Shown: in pieces, positions 58,960-64,000 of the stretch
Layout: the number at the start of each line of letters is the position of its first letter
How positions within the stretch are numbered: position 1 is the stretch's first letter
Source: Parafrankia sp041008525
GTDB taxonomy: Bacteria; Actinomycetota; Actinomycetes; Frankiales; Frankiaceae
NCBI RefSeq assembly: GCF_041008525.1
Contig: NZ_JBFLUG010000019.1
Coordinates: forward strand, 22,175-86,174
Direction of reading: 5' to 3'
DNA length: 64,000 nucleotides
The notes under the pieces: model-generated
Told to the model about the DNA's origin: nothing
Seen by the model: the letters and a program-made list of their open reading frames with translations, nothing else
Databases searched by the model: none
Program-made: the position numbers and the translations under genes

Positions 58960-59793
58960 GTGACGGTCGAACTGGTGGACCGCCGGGTGGGCACAGGCGC
59001 CGGCAGGCTCAAGCTGAGCGCCACGGCACTGGACCTGTTCGCGCAGCGGGGCGTGAGCGCCACCTCACTGCAGATGATCGCGGACGCGGCGGGTGTCACC
59101 AAGGCGGCTGTTTATCACCACTTCAAGAGCAAGGACGAGATCGTGCTCGCCGTGGTCCGGCCCGCGCTCGACCACCTCGCCGAGGTCGCTGCCCTCGCGG
59201 AGAGCAAGCGGTCACGGTCCGCCCAGGTCGACGCGGTGATCCGCGGCCTGGCCGACCTGGTGATCGGTAACCGGCGCCTCTACGGGCTCATGCACGGGGA
59301 CCCGACCTGTGCCGCGATCCTGCGGGAGCGCTCCGGGTACCCCGCCCTGGCCGAGCGCCTCGTCGCCGTGCTCGCCGGCCCCACACCTGACGTGGGGTCG
59401 GTGATGGCGGCCGGCATGCTGCTGACCGGATTACGTGGCGCGGGGATCGATCCGCGGGTGACAGCGCTGGACGACGAGCAGTTCCGCCGCCATCTCGTGG
59501 ACTGCTCCCAGCGGCTCATCCGCGCCCGGCGGCCGTCGGCGGGCTCAGGCCGGTCCCCGCATCACCCTGGCATCGCACCCCGGCACGCGCAGGCTTCCGA
59601 CGCCGCCCGAGCCCTGGACGTCGCTCCGGTCGCCGCTGGTCCCGGCGTCGTCTCCCGGACTCCCGCTGCCTCCCGGACTCCGTCCGCCCCCCTCGCCGCC
59701 GCTGCCACGGTTCCCGGCGCCGTCCCCGGTTTCGGTGCCGCCGGCGAGGACGCCGCTGCGAGTGCTGTCCCGCTCGACGAGCGAGACGGGTAG
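58960..59793 (+). CDS. TetR family transcriptional regulator with extended C-terminus
   Basis: 277 aa from GTG 58960, after GGGAGAAGAAG; longer frames upstream lack conservation. HTH: TALDLFAQRGVSATSLQMIADAAGVTKAAVYHHFKSKDEIV. The ligand domain ends near residue 190. The last ~85 residues are Ala/Pro/Ser-rich and overlap the LacI gene on the other strand by about 250 bases. Probably represses the divergent MMPL gene. Confidence 0.88.
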   Translation: MTVELVDRRVGTGAGRLKLSATALDLFAQRGVSATSLQMIADAAGVTKAAVYHHFKSKDEIVLAVVRPALDHLAEVAALAESKRSRSAQVDAVIRGLADLVIGNRRLYGLMHGDPTCAAILRERSGYPALAERLVAVLAGPTPDVGSVMAAGMLLTGLRGAGIDPRVTALDDEQFRRHLVDCSQRLIRARRPSAGSGRSPHHPGIAPRHAQASDAARALDVAPVAAGPGVVSRTPAASRTPSAPLAAAATVPGAVPGFGAAGEDAAASAVPLDERDG

Positions 59794-60807
59794 CACCGTC
59801 TCCCGGGCGTCCGCCTCGCCGCTCACCATCTGGATCAGCAGGCGTGCTGCCTCGGCGCCCAGCCGGTGCGGGTGGCGCGCCACCGACGTGAGCGACGGCT
59901 CGGTGAGCTCGCCCCAGGCGATGCCGTCGACGCCGATCAGCATCACCCCCCCGGGCACCTCCCGCCCGGCCTGGCGCAGCGCCTGCGCGGCACCGACCGC
60001 CTGGAGATCGTTGGTGCAGAAGATCGCGTCGACCCGCGGGTCGGAGGCGAGGATCTGATCCGTCGCCCAGCGCCCGCCGTCGAGTGTGTAGTCGCTGGCG
60101 AGGGACCGCCAGGGAGGCATCGAGCGTCCACCGGCCTGCAGTTCGGCCCGGAAACCGGTGCGCCGGGCGCGGGCGGTCGTCAGGTGCTCCGGGCCGCAGA
60201 TCATCGCGATGCGGCGTGCCCCGCGGGCGAGGAGGTGCGCCGCAGCGAGCCGACCGGCGGCGAGGTCGTCCGAGAAGACCCCGCCGGCGCCGGCCACGGC
60301 CAGCCGCTCGTCACACGCGACGACCGCTATCCCACTGTCGATCATGTGCTGGACCTGGTCGGTGTGGCCGGAGGTCGAACAGACGAGCACGCCGTCGGCG
60401 GCGCCCGCCATGCGGTCCAGGTAGTCGGCCTCGCGGGCGTCGTCCAGGTTGGCGCTCGCCAGAAAGACGGCCCAGCCCAGGGACTGCGCCACCGTCTCGA
60501 CGCCATGGGCGATCTGGGCGAAGAACGGGTTCTGCGCGTCCGGGACTACCAGCCCGACCGCGTGGCGGGTCGGTGTGCGGGGCGTGTGTGCCCCGCTGCC
60601 CGGCCGGTAGCCGAGCCGGTGGGCCGCGGCCCGCACCCGGGCGCTGGACTCGCCGCTGACCGACCGCCGACCGGCCAGGGCGTTGCTGACCGTGGAAACG
60701 CTGACGCCGGCAAGTGCCGCGACCTCGCGGATCGTGGCGGGCCGCTTCACCGCCGCTTCTCGGGACGTAACGCGCTCGATGTAGCGGTCGGTAGACATCA
60801 CCTCCAT
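59545..60807 (-). CDS. LacI family transcriptional regulator
   Basis: 420 aa from ATG 60807. ATG 60798 or GTG 60750 would start closer to the HTH (TIREVAALAGVSVSTVSNAL). Hinge and sugar domain are typical (SARVRAAAHRLGYRPG, VGLVVPDAQNPFFAQIA, GVDGIAWGEL). The C-terminal 60 residues are a Gly/Ser-rich tail with no family counterpart, which overlaps the TetR gene tail-to-tail. Regulated genes are not in the window. Confidence 0.88.
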   Translation of the reverse strand: MEVMSTDRYIERVTSREAAVKRPATIREVAALAGVSVSTVSNALAGRRSVSGESSARVRAAAHRLGYRPGSGAHTPRTPTRHAVGLVVPDAQNPFFAQIAHGVETVAQSLGWAVFLASANLDDAREADYLDRMAGAADGVLVCSTSGHTDQVQHMIDSGIAVVACDERLAVAGAGGVFSDDLAAGRLAAAHLLARGARRIAMICGPEHLTTARARRTGFRAELQAGGRSMPPWRSLASDYTLDGGRWATDQILASDPRVDAIFCTNDLQAVGAAQALRQAGREVPGGVMLIGVDGIAWGELTEPSLTSVARHPHRLGAEAARLLIQMVSGEADARETVLPVSLVERDSTRSGVLAGGTETGDGAGNRGSGGEGGGRSPGGSGSPGDDAGTSGDRSDVQGSGGVGSLRVPGCDARVMRGPA

Positions 60808-61014
60808 TAAAGGTCGATGTCGCCCGCCCGGGAGGTCGCGTCGGTCACGCTGCTAACCCGCAAGGAACGCGGGGGGTGACTGCCGGGAACTCCAAGGGAC
60901 TTTTGACGTGCTCTTAAGGATCGCTTAGGCCTGTGTTGATGGGGTGGAAAGGCCGCAGTGAGAGAGCCCCCAGTCCACCCGACGGAGGTAGCCCCCACCC
61001 TCCGACGGGTTCCC

Positions 61015-61052
61015 GGCCCGGGTCGTGGTCCGTCCCAACCACGGCCCGGGCC
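61015..61052 (-). terminator. Hairpin terminator after gltX
   Basis: 15-base stem (GGCCCGGGTCGTGGT / ACCACGGCCCGGGCC, one G-U pair) with an 8-base loop, 43 bases beyond the gltX stop. No U-tract. Confidence 0.6.
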
Positions 61053-61094
61053 ACAGGCCCGGTCCCGTGCGTCCGCCGCCGCGGGCGCTGGCGA

Positions 61095-62567
61095 TCAGGC
61101 CGTGCTCACGGCCGTTCCGAGCCGGTCGACGGCCTGGCGCAGCCGGGCGAGGGTCTTCTCCCGGCCGAGAACGGTCATCGACTCGAACAGCGGAAGACCG
61201 ACACCACGACCGGTGACGGCAACCCGGACAGGCGCCTGCGCCTTGCCGAGCTTGAGGCCGTAGCCCTCGCCGATCTTCACGAGCGCCTCGCGCAGTGAGT
61301 CCTCGTCCCAGGCCACGCTCTCGTAGCCTGCGGCGACGTCACGCAGCAGCTCCCGGGCCGGGCCCTTCATCGCCTTCGTCCACGAGGCCTCGTCGATCGA
61401 CACCGCGGGAAGGAAGGCGAAGTCGACCATGGGGACGATCTCTGACAGCACCGACACCCGGGTCTGCGCCAGCGGAGCGAGAGCGGCGAAGACCTCCCGG
61501 GAGAAGCCCTCGGCCGGCCACGGCGGCGGCGCGATCTCGTGCTCGCCCCCGCCCTGGCTCCCGCCCTGGCCCACACCCGCCGCCGGCGTCAGCCAGGGCT
61601 CGCAGGCGGCCATGAACTCCTCGACGCTCATTGCCCTGATGTACTCGCCGTTGAAGGCCCGGAGCTTCTTCTCGTCGAAGAACGCCGGGGAGGGCTTCAC
61701 GTCCTCGAGCCGGAACGTGCTCTCGATCGTGGCGAAGGGCACGATCTCCTCGTCGCCGGGCGGCGCCCAGCCGAGGAGCATCAGGTAGTTCTTCATTGCC
61801 GCCGAGAGGTACCCCTCGGCGCGGTAGGACTCCAGCGCGACCTTGTCGCGCCGCTTCGACAGCTTCTGCCGCTTCTCGTTGACGATGACCGGGACGTGCG
61901 CCCACACCGGCGGGGTGGCGCCGAGCGCTGCCCACAGCAACTGCTGCTTCGGCGTGTTGGGCAGGTGCTCCTCGCCGCGGATGACGTGGGTGATGCCCAT
62001 GTCGAGATCGTCGACCACGTTGGCGAGCAGGAAGACCGCGGATCCGTCCGCGCGGGCGATGACGAAGTCCTCGATGGTGTCGTTCGGGAACTCCGGCGTG
62101 CCGCGGATCACGTCGACGACCACGGTCGTGCCCTCGTCGGGTGTGCGGAAGCGCAGCGCCCGGCCCGGGCCCGGGCCGAGCCCGCGGTCCCGGCAGAAGC
62201 CGTCGTAGCCGCGCTGCGCGTTCCCGGTCCGCTCGGCGAGCAGGTCACGGGTGCAGTCGCAGTGGTAGGCCTGCCCCGCGGTGAACAGGCCGGCGGCGGC
62301 CTCGCGATGCCGTTCGGCCCGCTCCGACTGGAACAGCGGGCCCTCGTAGCCGCCTGGGCTGATACCCAGCCAGTCCAACGCGCTGATGATGCCGGCGGTC
62401 CACTCCGGGCGGTTACGGGACGCGTCGGTGTCCTCGACGCGGAGCACGAAGTCGCCGCCGGAGCCGCGGGCCACCAGCCAGTTGAACAGCGCCGACCGTG
62501 CGCCGCCCACATGGAACATGCCGGTCGGCGACGGCGCGAATCGCACCCGCACCCGTCCAGAGCTCAT
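61095..62567 (-). CDS. gltX: Glutamyl-tRNA synthetase
   Basis: 490-aa class I synthetase; ATG 62567 (MSSGRVRVRFAPSPTG). HIGH-type motif as PSPTGMFHVGGAR, DTDASRN, and the KMSKS loop KLSKRRD. The zinc insert (CDCTRDLL) is present, as in many bacterial GluRS. A short Gly-rich insertion (GVGQGGSQGGGEHE) lies in the anticodon-binding half. In actinobacteria lacking GlnRS this enzyme also charges tRNA-Gln with Glu. Full length. Confidence 0.95.
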   Translation of the reverse strand: MSSGRVRVRFAPSPTGMFHVGGARSALFNWLVARGSGGDFVLRVEDTDASRNRPEWTAGIISALDWLGISPGGYEGPLFQSERAERHREAAAGLFTAGQAYHCDCTRDLLAERTGNAQRGYDGFCRDRGLGPGPGRALRFRTPDEGTTVVVDVIRGTPEFPNDTIEDFVIARADGSAVFLLANVVDDLDMGITHVIRGEEHLPNTPKQQLLWAALGATPPVWAHVPVIVNEKRQKLSKRRDKVALESYRAEGYLSAAMKNYLMLLGWAPPGDEEIVPFATIESTFRLEDVKPSPAFFDEKKLRAFNGEYIRAMSVEEFMAACEPWLTPAAGVGQGGSQGGGEHEIAPPPWPAEGFSREVFAALAPLAQTRVSVLSEIVPMVDFAFLPAVSIDEASWTKAMKGPARELLRDVAAGYESVAWDEDSLREALVKIGEGYGLKLGKAQAPVRVAVTGRGVGLPLFESMTVLGREKTLARLRQAVDRLGTAVSTA

Positions 62568-62665
62568 GGTCGCCGAGCGTACAGGTCGACCGGGTCCGGG
62601 CCGACCGACGTCACCGGGACCACAGGAGATCCGGACCAGTGGCGTGGAACGGCGCCAGCGGCTCG

Positions 62666-62671
62666 TAAAAT
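62666..62671 (+). promoter_or_regulatory. -10 element of a leaderless PaaX-type transcript
   Basis: TAAAAT ends eight bases before the GTG start at 62680. No ribosome-binding site precedes the start. Confidence 0.5.
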
Positions 62672-62679
62672 CAGATGGC

Positions 62680-63684
62680 GTGACAGCGCCCGCTCGGCTG
62701 GCCGGTCGCGACCGTGATCCCGGTCGTGGCCGTCGCTCCACTGTCCGTGAGTCGAGACCTCGGGCTCCGGGGGTGAATTCGGCGCTCCCGGCGCCCGCCG
62801 ATATCGTCGACCTGCCCCGGGTGCAGGTCGGTGCCCAGCCACAGCATCTGCTGACGACCCTGCTCGGTGACTACTGGGCCGGGTGCCGCGAGCACATCCC
62901 CTCCGTCGTGCTGGTCAGCCTCCTCGCGGACTTCGACGTCAGCACCGTGGGTGCGCGGGCCGCACTGAGCCGGCTGTCCCGGCGTGGCCTCCTGGAACCG
63001 TCCCGGATCGGCCGGAACACCTATTACGGGCTGACGGCCGAGGCCTCGCTCGCCGTCCGGGAGTCCCTGAACCGCACCTTCGGCTTCGGTCTCCGGCACG
63101 AACCGTGGGACGGGCGCTGGACCGTGGCGGCCTTCTCCATCCCGGAGGGGCAGCGCGACGTCCGCCACGCGGTGCGGGCGCGGCTGCGCTGGTTGGGCTT
63201 CGCCCCGCTCTACGACGGGATGTGGGTGACGCCCCGGCTGGTCGGGGAGGCGGCCCGGCGGGTCTTCGCCGAGCTGGGTGTGAGTGCTTCCACGGTTCTG
63301 ATCACCACCTCCGAGGCGAGGCGTACCGACCCGCGCCCGCCGATGGCCGCCTGGGACCTCAGCGAGCTCCAGCACACCTACGAGGACTTCGTCAGTACCT
63401 ACGCCCCGTTGCTCGAACGGGTGCGTCATGGGGACGTCCAGGGAGCGGAGGCGCTGGCCGCGCGGACCGCGGTGCTCGAGTCCTGGGCGCGTTTCCCGAG
63501 CCTCGACCCGGACCTGCCGATCGATCTTCTTCCCGGTCGCTGGCCTCGTAGGGAGGCCCGGACCGTCTTCGCCGAGATCTATGACGGCCTGGCTGCGCCG
63601 GCGGTGACGCGGGTCCGGGACCTGCTCGCCGTCGTCTCGCCGGACCTTGCCGATCTCGTCCGGCTCCACACCACGGTCGGCTAG
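62680..63684 (+). CDS. PaaX family transcriptional regulator
   Basis: 334 aa from GTG 62680, divergent from gltX. The conserved N-terminal HTH (LLTTLLGDYWAG, VGARAALSRLSRRGLLEPSRIGRN) is followed by the PaaX effector domain (RWTVAAFSIPEGQRDVRHAVR, LRWLGFAPLYDGMWVTP) and a C-terminal helical part (WAR, DLLPGRWP). The first 45 residues are basic and variable. PaaX of E. coli represses phenylacetate catabolism, but this family is broad; no paa genes in the window. Confidence 0.9.
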   Translation: MTAPARLAGRDRDPGRGRRSTVRESRPRAPGVNSALPAPADIVDLPRVQVGAQPQHLLTTLLGDYWAGCREHIPSVVLVSLLADFDVSTVGARAALSRLSRRGLLEPSRIGRNTYYGLTAEASLAVRESLNRTFGFGLRHEPWDGRWTVAAFSIPEGQRDVRHAVRARLRWLGFAPLYDGMWVTPRLVGEAARRVFAELGVSASTVLITTSEARRTDPRPPMAAWDLSELQHTYEDFVSTYAPLLERVRHGDVQGAEALAARTAVLESWARFPSLDPDLPIDLLPGRWPRREARTVFAEIYDGLAAPAVTRVRDLLAVVSPDLADLVRLHTTVG

Positions 63685-63783
63685 TTGCCGCTGACCGGCT
63701 GGGTCCGCCCCGACTGGTGCGTCTGCCGACCGATGACGGCATCGCCGAGATCCTTCTCGGTGCCGGTGCCGGTGCCGGTGCGC

Positions 63784-64000
63784 TCAGCCTGACGCGCCCC
63801 GTGGCAGGGGCACCGATGACCTGGCGACCGCCGCCCTGCCCTGCCCTGCCCGACCGGCGATCTCCGGTGGCAGCCCGAGCAGGTCCAGGACCGCGCTCGG
63901 GGGCTGGGTGGGTGTGGTGGCGATGTGGGTGCGCCAGTGTTTTTCGGCGGCGTCGGGGTCGTGGTGGGCGATGAGGTCGAGGAGGTGGGTGTGGTCGTGG
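63784..64000 (-). CDS. GntR/FCD-type regulator, 3' end only
   Basis: 71 codons to the stop at 63784; the gene continues off the right edge. The sequence LLDLIAHHDPDAAEKHWRTH is the last helices of an FCD domain (ExHxxxxxAIxxxDxxxAxxxxxxH pattern). The final 30 residues are low-complexity. N-terminal HTH not in window. Confidence 0.65.
   Translation of the reverse strand, partial: HDHTHLLDLIAHHDPDAAEKHWRTHIATTPTQPPSAVLDLLGLPPEIAGRAGQGRAAVARSSVPLPRGASG

Noticed and set aside
60903..60931. Plus-strand promoter-like TTGACG-N17-TAGGCC
   Set aside because: Weak -10 and no plus-strand gene downstream before gltX; left out as a feature.

Overview
The window is about 72% G+C chromosome from an actinobacterium. 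GTG and TTG starts, ATGA/GTGA start-stop overlaps, an F420-type LLM enzyme, a WS/DGAT acyltransferase, several acyl-CoA dehydrogenases and Cheo-box/CsoR-type operators all fit. A Frankia-like or related soil actinobacterium is a reasonable guess, but nothing in the sequence names the genus. No rRNA, tRNA, CRISPR array, transposase or integrase was seen.

Layout. 1-3.4 kb: branched-chain 2-oxoacid dehydrogenase operon on the minus strand (E1 alpha, E1 beta, truncated E2). 4.6-18.5 kb: lipid and acyl-CoA metabolism (WS/DGAT acyltransferase, deaminase, hydrolases, three acyl-CoA dehydrogenases, a crotonase, EthD-like proteins) plus a carboxymuconolactone decarboxylase-like/TauD/ferredoxin group and a CYTH protein. 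18.5-22.5 kb: a decayed ligD remnant beside metH. 22.6-32.3 kb: hydrolases, a VOC protein divergent from a WYL regulator that runs in one open frame into DUF2252, a MarR-MFS pair, and a 636-aa protein of unknown function.

32.9-48.8 kb is the most interesting part. It holds a nearly complete 3-amino-5-hydroxybenzoate (AHBA) cassette (homologues of rifJ, K, L, M, N, I and G) in three transcription units. These sit next to a free-standing adenylation-thiolation-thioesterase (A-T-TE) protein, an ABC exporter, an XRE-cupin regulator, a methyltransferase, a GT4 glycosyltransferase and a UDP-glucuronate decarboxylase-like enzyme. No polyketide synthase and no aminoDAHP synthase (rifH) is visible. 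The adenylation domain has Ala where alpha-amino-acid-activating domains have Asp235, so an aryl-acid substrate such as AHBA is plausible. This looks like an AHBA pathway with a non-PKS end product.

48.9-64 kb: LLM oxidoreductase, GntR and Crp/Fnr regulators, a copper operon (CsoR-type operator, secreted protein, CopA ATPase), an MMPL transporter divergent from a TetR regulator, a LacI regulator that overlaps the TetR gene tail to tail, gltX, a PaaX-type regulator with a likely leaderless promoter, and the 3' end of a GntR/FCD regulator.
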